42,927 nucleotides of DNA, from NCBI GenBank assembly GCA_026992315.1, contig JALXAG010000210.1, positions 1-42,927 on the forward strand. The letters are read 5' to 3'. Below, piece after piece: positions 1 through 7,969 of the stretch. The position numbers and the translations under genes are program-made. The notes under the pieces are model-generated. The model was not told the origin of the DNA. It was given only the letters and a program-made list of their open reading frames with translations, and searched no databases. Within the stretch, counting starts at the first letter, position 1; the number at the start of each line of letters is the position of its first letter. Origin of the DNA: Sneathiellales bacterium (GTDB lineage Bacteria; Pseudomonadota; Alphaproteobacteria; Minwuiales; Minwuiaceae).

Positions 1-631
1 AGCAGGCACCGGCCGCCCCTCCACCCCCCTTCTGGCGCCGGCCAGCGCCCTGACCGCCCAGCAGGCAGCGGGCGGGCAGAAGCAGGAGAAGGCCGCGCAA
101 GGGGAAAACACACCTCTCAGCGATGAAGAACGCGCCCAGGCCGAATCCCTGAAAAAACGCGACCGCGAGGTTCGCGCACACGAACGCGCCCATGCCAGCG
201 CCGGCGGCCAATATGCGGGAAGCCCGTCATATTCATATGAAACCGGTCCCGATGGCCGCCAATATGCCGTAGAAGGCGAAGTGCCGATCGATTCCGGCGC
301 CATTCCCGGCGATCCGGAAGCGACGATCGACAAGATGACCATTGTCATCAAGGCTGCGCTGGCCCCGGCGGAGCCTTCCGGACAGGACCGCAAGGTTGCC
401 GCCCAGGCCCAGGCAGAGCTGGCAAAGGCCCGGGCCGAACTGGCCAGCCAGCGTCGCGAGGAAAACACTTCAGCCACAGCCGATGACCGCCCACCCCCGC
501 AATCGGCAAACGCGGTGGCGCAAGACGACCAGTCCCCGCGCCCTGGCATTGCAAGGCCACAGGCAGAAATTGCAGCCCGTGCCTATCAGGCGGCGCAGAC
601 CGTTACCGCCATGGCCCTGGGCGCCGCCTGA
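1..631 (+). CDS. SprA-related family protein, 3' part (5' end outside window)
   Basis: The frame is open from base 2 to the TGA at 629-631, so the start lies left of the window. The visible part runs from a low-complexity Ala/Gln/Pro stretch into a charged segment (LSDEERAQAESLKKRDREVR) followed directly by AHERAHASAGG. This contains HERAH, which matches the zinc-metalloprotease pattern HExxH. It then continues through SYSYETGPDGRQYAVEGEVPID and a helical Ala/Glu-rich tail (AQAQAELAKARAELA). This arrangement is what I recall of the SprA-related family, annotated as having a putative metalloprotease-like catalytic domain. No activity has been shown from sequence alone. The tail after about residue 140 is low-complexity and probably disordered. 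A GTG near 281 could be mistaken for a start, but it lies after the HERAH motif and cannot be the true one. Confidence is good on family and low on function. Confidence 0.8.
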   Translation, partial: AGTGRPSTPLLAPASALTAQQAAGGQKQEKAAQGENTPLSDEERAQAESLKKRDREVRAHERAHASAGGQYAGSPSYSYETGPDGRQYAVEGEVPIDSGAIPGDPEATIDKMTIVIKAALAPAEPSGQDRKVAAQAQAELAKARAELASQRREENTSATADDRPPPQSANAVAQDDQSPRPGIARPQAEIAARAYQAAQTVTAMALGAA

Positions 632-679
632 AGGCCGTTTCACGGCATCACAAACGTTCTTTTCCGCTCACTATTGATC

Positions 680-695
680 GCAAATGAACATTTGC
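680..695. promoter_or_regulatory. Perfect inverted repeat upstream of the glp operon
   Basis: GCAAAT-GAAC-ATTTGC is a perfect dyad with 6-base arms, in the AT-rich region between the SprA-related gene and glpV. It lies just after the SprA stop, so it could be an operator or a weak transcript-end hairpin. It has no T-run directly after it. Confidence 0.4.
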
Positions 696-717
696 ACCTC
701 TCGCCATATACAACCTC

Positions 718-743
718 CGGAATATACACTATCCGATATTCCG
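718..743. promoter_or_regulatory. Perfect 8-bp-arm inverted repeat upstream of the glp operon
   Basis: CGGAATAT, a 10-base spacer, then ATATTCCG: eight of eight arm bases match. Arm-centre spacing is about 18 bases, which suits a dimeric transcription factor. It lies about 170 bases upstream of glpV. The cognate regulator is not in the window. Confidence 0.45.
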
Positions 744-819
744 AGCCCTGCACCTTTATCGAGACATCGACAATAAATTGCATGCCCACCCTCTCATCTG
801 GATAATTTTTCCTCAATAA

Positions 820-864
820 TTTTCGTTTGACATTCATTTTGTTTCGTATGTACCGTTAACGAAA
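820..864. promoter_or_regulatory. Candidate glp promoter and DeoR/GlpR-type operator
   Basis: A TTGACA hexamer at 827-832 is a good -35. No clear -10 is seen (TACCGT at 851-856 is the best spaced candidate). Around it are TTTCGTTT at 821-828 and the dyad TTTCGT-N11-ACGAAA at 842-864. TTTCG(T/A)-type half-sites are typical of DeoR-family repressors such as GlpR, which controls glycerol genes in many bacteria. Assignment to GlpR is inference, as no glpR is in the window. The site ends 45 bases before the glpV start, where a repressor could block transcription. Confidence 0.45.
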
Positions 865-909
865 GTTGATTTGTAGCATCACGAACATAAGCCAATGGGA
901 GGGAAATTA

Positions 910-2649
910 ATGCGAAAGAGTATGACCACGGTTATCGCTGTTCTAGCGATGACAAGCTTGGCTTCGCCCGGCTTTGCCGGCATGAAGGAAGCGAAAAAAT
1001 GGGTGGAGAACGAATTCCAGCCTTCGACGCTCTCCAAGGAAGAGCAAATGAAGGAGATGGAATGGTTCATCAAGGCCGCCGCGCCCTTCAAGGGCATGGA
1101 GATCAACGTCCTGTCCGAAACCATTCCGACCCATGAATATGAATCCAAGACGCTGGCCAAAGCCTTCACGGAGATCACCGGCATCAAGGTCAATCATCAG
1201 CTTCTGGGCGAGGGGGAGGTCATCCAGGCCGTCCAGACCCAGATGCAGACCAAGCGCAATCTGTATGACGCCTATGTCAACGATTCCGATCTGATCGGCA
1301 CCCATTCGCGCCTGCAGCTGGCCGTGAATCTGACCGACTGGATGGCGGGCGAGGGCAAGGATGTGACCCTGCCGACGCTGGACATAGACGATTTCATCGG
1401 CAAATCCTTCACCACCGGCCCGGACGGTAAGCTGTGGCAGCTTCCCGACCAGCAATTCGCCAATCTGTACTGGTTCCGTTATGACTGGTTCAAGCGCCCG
1501 GATCTGAAGAAACGCTTCAAGGAAATCTACGGTTATGAACTGGGCGTACCGGTCAACTGGTCGGCCTATGAGGATATCGCCGATTTCTTCACCAACAAGG
1601 TGAAGGAAATCGACGGTGTGCGCGTTTACGGCCACATGGATTACGGCAAGCGCGCCCCGGATCTCGGCTGGCGGATGACCGATGCCTGGCTGTCCATGGC
1701 CGGCGAAGGTTCCAAGGGCATTCCCAATGGCCGCCCGATCGACGAATGGGGCATCCGCATGGAAGAAGGTTCCTGCAATCCGGCCGGGGCCTCGGTCACC
1801 CGCGGCGGCGGCACCAACGGGCCGGCGGCGGTTTACGCCATCCGCAAATGGGACGAATGGCTGCGTAAATACGCCCCTCCCGGCGCAGCGGATTACGACT
1901 TCTATCAGTCCCTGCCCGCCCTGTCGCAGGGCAATGTCGCCCAGCAGATCTTCTGGTATACCGCCTTCACCTCCGCCATGGTGGCACCGAAAAGCGCCGG
2001 CAACAACACGGTGGACGACAACGGCAAGCCGCTGTGGCGCATGGCCCCGTCCCCCCATGGTCCGTATTGGGAAAAGGGACAGAAGCTCGGCTATCAGGAT
2101 GCCGGCTCGTGGACCCTGTTCAAATCCACGCCTGTCGACCGGCGCAAGGCCGCCTGGCTCTATGCCCAGTTCACCGTGTCCAAGACCGTGTCGCTCAAGA
2201 AGAGTCATGTCGGCCTGACCATCATCCGCGACAGCGATATCCGTCATGAATCCTTCACCAAACGGGCGCCCAATCTCGGCGGTCTGGTGGAATTCTATCG
2301 CTCTCCCGACCGCGTCAACTGGACGCCGACGGGCATCAACGTTCCCGATTATCCGAAGCTGGCACAGCTGTGGTGGCAGAATATCGGCGACGTGAATTCC
2401 GGCACCTTCACCCCGCAGCAGGCCATGGACCGTTTGGCAGAACAGATGGATCAGGTGATGGCCCGGATGCAGGCCGCCGATGAAAAGGCCAATGTCTATA
2501 ATGGCTGCGGCCCGCGCCTGAACCCGGAAAAGCCGGCCTCCTACTGGCTCGGACGGCCCGGCGGACCGAAAAAGAAGCTGGCCAATGAAAAACCGCAGGG
2601 TCAGACCATCGATTACGATGAGCTGATCAAGCGCTGGCAGCAGGGCTGA
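910..2649 (+). CDS. glpV: Glycerol ABC transporter, substrate-binding protein GlpV
   Basis: Periplasmic binding protein of the glycerol importer first described as glpSTPQUV in Rhizobium leguminosarum. ATG 910 is chosen because GGAGGG at 898-903 sits seven bases upstream and a typical signal peptide follows (MRKSMTTVIAVLAMTSLASP, cleavage near GFA). An in-frame ATG at 895 has no ribosome site. The mature protein is about 555 residues, much longer than ordinary sugar-binding proteins of about 400. It contains stretches I recognise from this family, such as NVLSETIPTHEYESKTLAKA and the EEGSCNPAGASVTRGG loop. The gene is first in the operon and separated from glpS by 186 bases with a strong hairpin, as expected for a binding protein needed in excess over membrane subunits. 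Substrate is inferred from homology and operon composition. There is no glpD or glpK in the window. Confidence 0.88.
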   Translation: MRKSMTTVIAVLAMTSLASPGFAGMKEAKKWVENEFQPSTLSKEEQMKEMEWFIKAAAPFKGMEINVLSETIPTHEYESKTLAKAFTEITGIKVNHQLLGEGEVIQAVQTQMQTKRNLYDAYVNDSDLIGTHSRLQLAVNLTDWMAGEGKDVTLPTLDIDDFIGKSFTTGPDGKLWQLPDQQFANLYWFRYDWFKRPDLKKRFKEIYGYELGVPVNWSAYEDIADFFTNKVKEIDGVRVYGHMDYGKRAPDLGWRMTDAWLSMAGEGSKGIPNGRPIDEWGIRMEEGSCNPAGASVTRGGGTNGPAAVYAIRKWDEWLRKYAPPGAADYDFYQSLPALSQGNVAQQIFWYTAFTSAMVAPKSAGNNTVDDNGKPLWRMAPSPHGPYWEKGQKLGYQDAGSWTLFKSTPVDRRKAAWLYAQFTVSKTVSLKKSHVGLTIIRDSDIRHESFTKRAPNLGGLVEFYRSPDRVNWTPTGINVPDYPKLAQLWWQNIGDVNSGTFTPQQAMDRLAEQMDQVMARMQAADEKANVYNGCGPRLNPEKPASYWLGRPGGPKKKLANEKPQGQTIDYDELIKRWQQG

Positions 2650-2657
2650 TCCCGCCC

Positions 2658-2685
2658 GCCCGGGGAGAGGCCCTTCTCCCCGGGC
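2658..2685 (+). terminator. Intercistronic hairpin after glpV (attenuator or mRNA stabiliser)
   Basis: GCCCGGGGAGA at 2658-2668 pairs perfectly with TCTCCCCGGGC at 2675-2685 around a 6-base loop. No T-run follows, so it is unlikely to be a full terminator. Such hairpins after binding-protein genes usually protect the upstream mRNA 3' end and lower downstream expression. Confidence 0.6.
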
Positions 2686-2729
2686 ATGGCGTCGGGCAGG
2701 CAGAATGTGCGAAGCCCGCCCGGCAGCCA

Positions 2730-2758
2730 GTATCCGGTATCATGCCGTATCCGGTATC
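2730..2758. repeat. Two 12-bp direct repeats, 17-bp period, in the glpV-glpS gap
   Basis: GTATCCGGTATC occurs at 2730-2741 and again at 2747-2758, a period of 17 bases. The repeats lie between the glpV hairpin and the glpS ribosome site. They may be an internal operator, a slippage duplication or chance. No protein can be assigned. Confidence 0.5.
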
Positions 2759-2835
2759 GTGATTTTCCGTTTTATCCGTAATCGGCTTTCCGCCGGCAGG
2801 CATCTGCCCGGCGGCCGCCCGACAGGAAGCGTATC

Positions 2836-3915
2836 GTGACCCTGGAACTGAAAAACGTCTCCAAAACCGTGGATGGCGTCCCGCACATCCATCCGACGAG
2901 CATCGCCCTGGCTGAGGACGGGTTCAATATTCTCCTCGGCACCACCCTGGCCGGCAAAACGACGCTGATGCAGCTCATGGCCGGGCTGGAACGCCCGACG
3001 GGCGGGGAAGTATGGTTCGCCGGACGCAATGTAACCGGCATTGCGGTGCAGAAACGCAATGTATCCATGGTGTATCAGCAGTTCATCAATTATCCGAACA
3101 TGTCCGTTTACGAGAATATCGCCTCGCCCTTGAGGGTGGCGCGGATGAAGGCGGCGGAAATCGACCGCCGCGTCCGGGAGATCTCGGAACTGCTCAGACT
3201 GACGCCGATGCTGAAGCGCAAACCGGCAGAGCTTTCCGGCGGTCAGCAGCAGCGCACGGCCCTGGCCCGGGCCCTGGTCAAGGATTCCGATCTGATTCTG
3301 CTGGACGAGCCGCTCGCCAATCTCGATTTCAAGCTGCGCGAGGAACTGCGCGAAGAACTGCCCCGGCTGTTCAGCGGCCGCCGCTGTACCGTCGTCTATG
3401 CGACAACCGAACCGGTGGAGGCGCTGTTGCTCGGCGGTCATACGGCGGCCATGCATGAAGGCGCGGTGACCCAGTTCGGCCCGACCGGCGAGCTGTATCG
3501 CGACCCGGCCGACCTGCAGACGGCAAGAATCTTCTCCGAACCGCCGATCAATACCGCAACCGCGCTCAAACAGGGCCGCAGGATCGCGATCAATGCCGAT
3601 ATCGGCTGGGAGCTGCCCGGTGCATTCACCGCCCTTCCCGACGGGCCGCTGATTGTCGCCATCCGCCCCCACCATATCCGCCTTGTAACGGGAGAGGAAC
3701 GCCACCGCCCCGATCTGAGCATCATCGCCGGAGAGATCAGGATCGCCGAGATCAGCGGTTCGGAAAGCACCGTACATTTCACCTTCGATGAAATGACCTG
3801 GATTTCCCTTTCCCATGGCGTACACAGCCTCGGCGTCGGCACGATGGCGGATTTTGCCGTCGACACCGGCCATTGCCTGTATTTCACCCCAGAAGGACGG
3901 AGGCTGAAGCCATGA
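2836..3915 (+). CDS. glpS: Glycerol ABC transporter ATPase GlpS (H-loop His absent)
   Basis: First of two ATPases, 359 residues, with an N-terminal ABC domain and a C-terminal TOBE-like regulatory domain from about residue 240. Start is GTG 2836, with AGGAAG eight bases upstream. Walker A is unusual but functional in pattern (G35-TTLAGKT). The signature LSGGQQQR at 133-140 is canonical, and Walker B with its catalytic Glu (LLDEP, E158) is intact. The switch histidine is missing: where the partner has YVTHD, this protein has YATTEP (Thr191). GlpT has the His but a broken signature, so the two must complement each other. ABC dimer geometry predicts that this subunit's LSGGQ completes the active site built on GlpT. 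The stop overlaps a mini-ORF leading to glpT. The family call rests on operon composition and the YATTEP motif, which I recall from this subfamily. Confidence 0.88.
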   Translation: MTLELKNVSKTVDGVPHIHPTSIALAEDGFNILLGTTLAGKTTLMQLMAGLERPTGGEVWFAGRNVTGIAVQKRNVSMVYQQFINYPNMSVYENIASPLRVARMKAAEIDRRVREISELLRLTPMLKRKPAELSGGQQQRTALARALVKDSDLILLDEPLANLDFKLREELREELPRLFSGRRCTVVYATTEPVEALLLGGHTAAMHEGAVTQFGPTGELYRDPADLQTARIFSEPPINTATALKQGRRIAINADIGWELPGAFTALPDGPLIVAIRPHHIRLVTGEERHRPDLSIIAGEIRIAEISGSESTVHFTFDEMTWISLSHGVHSLGVGTMADFAVDTGHCLYFTPEGRRLKP

Positions 3916-3965
3916 AAGCCGCCAGATCCGCCGCCGTTCCATCCTCATGTCAGGGAGGGAATTAA
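3912..3965 (+). CDS. 17-residue leader mini-ORF bridging glpS and glpT
   Basis: ATG 3912 overlaps the glpS stop as ATGA. The frame encodes MKAARSAAVPSSCQGGN and ends in TAA at 3963-3965, which overlaps the glpT start as TAATG. Its last codons contain the glpT ribosome site (GGAGGG at 3954-3959). A ribosome finishing glpS could thus re-initiate here and be delivered to glpT, keeping the two ATPases equimolar. The arrangement is seen directly. That it is translated is inference, and no peptide function is claimed. It may be accidental. Confidence 0.35.
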   Translation: MKAARSAAVPSSCQGGN

Positions 3966-5044
3966 TGTCCAGAATCACCCTGGATAATCTTCGCCACAGC
4001 TATATGCCCGAACCGCAGGCGGATGAGGACTGGGCGCTGAAACGGCTGAACATCGAATGGGACGATGGCGGCGCCTATGCATTGCTCGGCCCCTCGGGCT
4101 GCGGCAAGACAACCCTGCTCAATATCATTTCCGGCCTGCTGCGGCCTAGCGAAGGCCGGGTCCTGTTCGAAGATACCGATGTCACCGACATGCCGACAGG
4201 ACAGCGCAACATCGCCCAGGTCTTTCAGTTTCCGGTCGTCTACGACACCATGAGCGTGCGGGAAAATCTGGCATTTCCCCTGCGCAACCGCGGAGTTGGC
4301 GAGGATGAGATCGCCGCACGGGTGCGCGAAATCGCCGCCATGCTCGACCTCGATACCATGCTGGACAAACGCGCCGCCGGGCTGACGGCGGATGAAAAGC
4401 AGAAAATATCCCTGGGGCGGGGGCTGGTGCGCGACGATGTGAACGTCATCATGTTCGACGAACCGCTGACGGTGATCGACCCGCATCTGAAATGGCAGCT
4501 CCGCTCCAAGCTCAAGGAACTGCATCAGCGCATTCGCCGCACCATGATCTATGTGACCCACGATCAGACCGAAGCCCTGACATTCGCCGACAAGGTCGTC
4601 GTCATGCATGACGGCCAGGTGGTGCAGATCGGCACGCCGGTCGAACTGTTCGAACGCCCGCAGCACACTTTCGTCGGCCATTTCATCGGTTCCCCCGGCA
4701 TGAATGTGCTGCCCTGCACGCTGGCAGGCGGCAGGGCCGTTTTCGCCAATACGCCGGTAGCGGTGCAGAACCTGCCCGACAAGGTGCCGGCGGCACGGCG
4801 GATCGAAATCGGCATCCGGCCGGAATTCGTCCATTTCGCCGATGAGGGAATCCCCGCACGCATCGTCAAGGTCAGCGATGCCGGGCGTTATCGCGTGATC
4901 GAGGCCGAAAGCGAAAACACCCGCATTCACATGCTGCTGGACGAGGACAAGCCGATCCCGGCAGAGAATATCCACCTGGGCTTTACCCCCGGGCAGGCGC
5001 GTCTGTATGCCGATGGCTGGCTGATGGAAGAGGTAAACCGATGA
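3965..5044 (+). CDS. glpT: Glycerol ABC transporter ATPase GlpT (degenerate signature motif)
   Basis: Second ATPase, 359 residues, not to be confused with the E. coli glycerol-3-phosphate permease of the same symbol. ATG 3965 follows GGAGGG by five bases. An in-frame ATG at 3947 lies before that site. Walker A is canonical (GPSGCGKTT, 42-50), as are Walker B with Glu166 (FDEP) and the H-loop (YVTHDQ, His199). The C-loop, normally LSGGQ, is LTADEKQ at 140-146 and the D-loop is TVID instead of ANLD. It can bind and hydrolyse ATP only against the intact LSGGQ of GlpS, while the reciprocal site is doubly defective. The C-terminal third is a TOBE-like domain. The stop overlaps glpP by four bases (ATGA), indicating translational coupling. 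Confidence 0.88.
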   Translation: MSRITLDNLRHSYMPEPQADEDWALKRLNIEWDDGGAYALLGPSGCGKTTLLNIISGLLRPSEGRVLFEDTDVTDMPTGQRNIAQVFQFPVVYDTMSVRENLAFPLRNRGVGEDEIAARVREIAAMLDLDTMLDKRAAGLTADEKQKISLGRGLVRDDVNVIMFDEPLTVIDPHLKWQLRSKLKELHQRIRRTMIYVTHDQTEALTFADKVVVMHDGQVVQIGTPVELFERPQHTFVGHFIGSPGMNVLPCTLAGGRAVFANTPVAVQNLPDKVPAARRIEIGIRPEFVHFADEGIPARIVKVSDAGRYRVIEAESENTRIHMLLDEDKPIPAENIHLGFTPGQARLYADGWLMEEVNR

Positions 5045-5906
5045 ACGACAAGACCCTGAACCAGAAAGGCTGGCTGTTCGTTCTGCCGGTGGTGGTGCTG
5101 GTGGCCTTCAACGCCGTCATTCCGCTGATGACCGTGGTCAATTATTCGGTGCAGGAAACCTTCGGCGACAATCTCTTCTTCTTCGAAGGGGTGAAATGGT
5201 TTCAGGAAGTGCTGCATTCGGAACGCTTTCATGCGGCGCTGCTGCGTCAGCTTACCTTCACCGGCATCATTCTTCTGATCGAAATTCCGCTCGGCGTGAT
5301 CATCGCCCTGGCCATGCCGCGCAAGGGTTTCTGGGTTTCCGTCTGCCTGGTGCTGATGGCCCTGCCGCTGCTGATTCCCTGGAACGTGGTCGGCGCCATG
5401 TGGAATATCTTCGCCCTGCCCGATATCGGACTGCTGGGCAAGACGCTGAACAGCCTCGGCCTGGATTACAACTTCACCCGCCAGCCGTTCTCGGCCTGGG
5501 CGACGCTGATCGCCATGGATGTCTGGCACTGGACATCGCTGGTGGTACTGCTGGCCTATGCCGGGCTCAGTTCCATCCCCGATGCCTATTATCAGGCGGC
5601 GAAAATCGACGGTGCCTCCAACTGGGCCGTATTCCGCTATATCCAGCTGCCCAAGATGAACCGGGTGCTGACCATCGCCATCCTGCTGCGCTTCATGGAC
5701 AGCTTCAATATTTATACCGAGCCCTTCGTCCTCACCGGCGGCGGGCCGGGCAACGCCACGACATTGCTGTCGATCGATCTGGTGAAAGTGGCGCTGGGGC
5801 AGTTCGATCTCGGCCCGGCGGCCGCCATGTCGCTGATCTACTTCCTGATCATTCTGCTGCTGTCCTGGATCTTCTATACGGTCATGTCGCCCAAGGAGGG
5901 GTCGTG

Positions 5907-5907
<1 letters not shown>
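5041..5907 (+). CDS. glpP: Glycerol ABC transporter permease GlpP
   Basis: Inner-membrane permease of the binding-protein-dependent type 1 family, 288 residues with about six hydrophobic segments, the first at residues 12-32. The cytoplasmic coupling (EAA) loop is visible as YYQAAKIDGASNWAVFRYIQLP around residues 183-204. It contacts the ATPases. The start overlaps the glpT stop (ATGA) and the stop overlaps the next start (TGATG), so glpT, glpP and glpQ are translationally coupled. It should form a heterodimer with GlpQ. Substrate assignment is by operon context. The N-terminus is of the MalF/UgpA type without the large periplasmic insert of MalF. Confidence 0.87.
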
Positions 5908-6707
<800 letters not shown>

Positions 6708-6720
6708 ACGGAGCACGATC

Positions 6721-7005
6721 ATGATCGACCTGTCCTGGATGGCATGGACCTGGCAGACGGCCCTCTTCTTCGCCTTTATCGCCACCCTGCTGATCGTCAT
6801 GACGATATGGGAAATACGCCATCCCGGCGGTGCACCGCGGCGCGGCATTCTCGGCATCGTCACCACGCGCGGCGACCGGCTGTTCATCTCCCTGCTCGGC
6901 AGTGCCTTCATCAACCTGGCCTGGCTGGGGCTGGCCGGACCGCCCTTATGGGGGGCAGTGGCCATATGCCTGATCTATGCGCTCGCCGTCTTCCGCTGGG
7001 TCTGA
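6721..7005 (+). CDS. glpU: DUF2160 small membrane protein GlpU
   Basis: 94-residue integral membrane protein starting at ATG 6721, with GGAG (6710-6713) seven bases upstream. Three hydrophobic segments can be seen (about 12-30, 48-66, 70-90), separated by a basic loop HPGGAPRRGILGIVTTRGDR. It matches the DUF2160 family, which in rhizobia is encoded inside the glycerol importer operon. Its role is unknown. Strict linkage and the tight spacing suggest an accessory subunit or assembly factor of the GlpPQ permease. This is inference. Confidence 0.82.
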   Translation: MIDLSWMAWTWQTALFFAFIATLLIVMTIWEIRHPGGAPRRGILGIVTTRGDRLFISLLGSAFINLAWLGLAGPPLWGAVAICLIYALAVFRWV

Positions 7006-7015
7006 GGGCCATCCC

Positions 7016-7044
7016 TTCAGGAAGATTTACAGCACCGGTACAAT
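7016..7044 (+). promoter_or_regulatory. Candidate promoter for the transglutaminase-like gene
   Basis: TACAAT at 7039-7044 is a good -10. TTCAGG at 7016-7021 is a partial -35 at exactly 17 bases. It lies in the 81-base gap after glpU, suggesting the glp operon ends there even though no terminator hairpin is apparent. Confidence 0.35.
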
Positions 7045-7086
7045 ATGCCCTAATGGCGGAGCAGCGAACAATCAGCCGATACCGCC

Positions 7087-7794
7087 ATGAACACAAAGCC
7101 CCCCATGTCCGCAACCCTGCCCGACCCCGAACCCGGCCAATGCCTGGCCCCCGGGCGGTTCATCGAAAGCGACGATGCGGCGATCGTCGCCTTTGCCGAA
7201 AAGGCAGCGGCCGGTGCGGTCACGGAGAAGGACCGGGCCCTGCGCCTGTACAAGAGGGTACGCGATGACATTGCCTATACCCCGTACAGGAATTACCTGG
7301 AGGACAGCGCCTATTCCGCCAGCGCCTGCCTGCGTGAAGGCCGCGGCTGGTGCGTGCAGAAAGCGGCCCTGCTCGCCGCTGCCGCCCGGGCCGTCGACAT
7401 TCCCGCACGCGTCGGCTTCGCCGATGTGAAGAACCATCTTTCCAGCCCGCGGCTGCTGGAAATGCTCGGCACCGATATCTTCTACTGGCACGGCTATTGC
7501 GAATTATGGATCGGCGGTAAATGGGTCAAGGCAACCCCGGCCTTCGACCTGGCCCTGTGCGAGAAATTCGGGGTACTGGCACTGGAATTCGATGGCGAGA
7601 CCGATTCCATATTCCAGCCCCATGATGCCGCCGGACGCAGACATATGGAATATCTGGCCGAACGGGGTGCCTATGCGGATGTGCCGGTCCACCGCATCAG
7701 AACCGATTTTCAGCAATATTATCCGCGCATTATGGAACAGGGCGGCAATGTCGCCGGAGACCTGCACCGGGAGGCCACAACAACCGGCCAATAG
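7087..7794 (+). CDS. Transglutaminase-like cysteine hydrolase
   Basis: 235 residues with the papain-like transglutaminase core. The putative catalytic Cys is in GWCVQKA (about residue 96), His in WHGYCELW (about 138) and Asp in ATPAFD (about 157), in the usual Cys-His-Asp order. No signal peptide or membrane segment is visible, so it is probably cytoplasmic. Bacterial members are mostly peptidases or amide hydrolases rather than cross-linkers. The substrate cannot be told from sequence. No good ribosome site precedes ATG 7087, and ATG 7105 is an alternative. It sits alone between the glp operon and the SMP-30 gene with gaps of 81 and 175 bases. Confidence 0.8.
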   Translation: MNTKPPMSATLPDPEPGQCLAPGRFIESDDAAIVAFAEKAAAGAVTEKDRALRLYKRVRDDIAYTPYRNYLEDSAYSASACLREGRGWCVQKAALLAAAARAVDIPARVGFADVKNHLSSPRLLEMLGTDIFYWHGYCELWIGGKWVKATPAFDLALCEKFGVLALEFDGETDSIFQPHDAAGRRHMEYLAERGAYADVPVHRIRTDFQQYYPRIMEQGGNVAGDLHREATTTGQ

Positions 7795-7969
7795 CGGAAC
7801 CGCAACCTGAGGCAGCACCCATCCTCATGCGCTTTCAGGATTAGCGGTTGTCCAGCCAGCGCAAGCCTGCAAGACTTACTCCCGATATCAAGCGAACCGC
7901 CGGGAAAGGCGCCAATCGCACAACGCACACCGGCCGGCCGGTTCCGTACGGCGTGCAGGGGAGAAAAAA

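Noticed and set aside
640-837. 65-codon minus-strand frame in the glpV upstream region
   Set aside because: No good ribosome site or homology, and it covers the dyads and promoter elements of the glp operon.
943-2247. 434-codon minus-strand frame inside glpV
   Set aside because: Antisense shadow of glpV with no recognisable domains.
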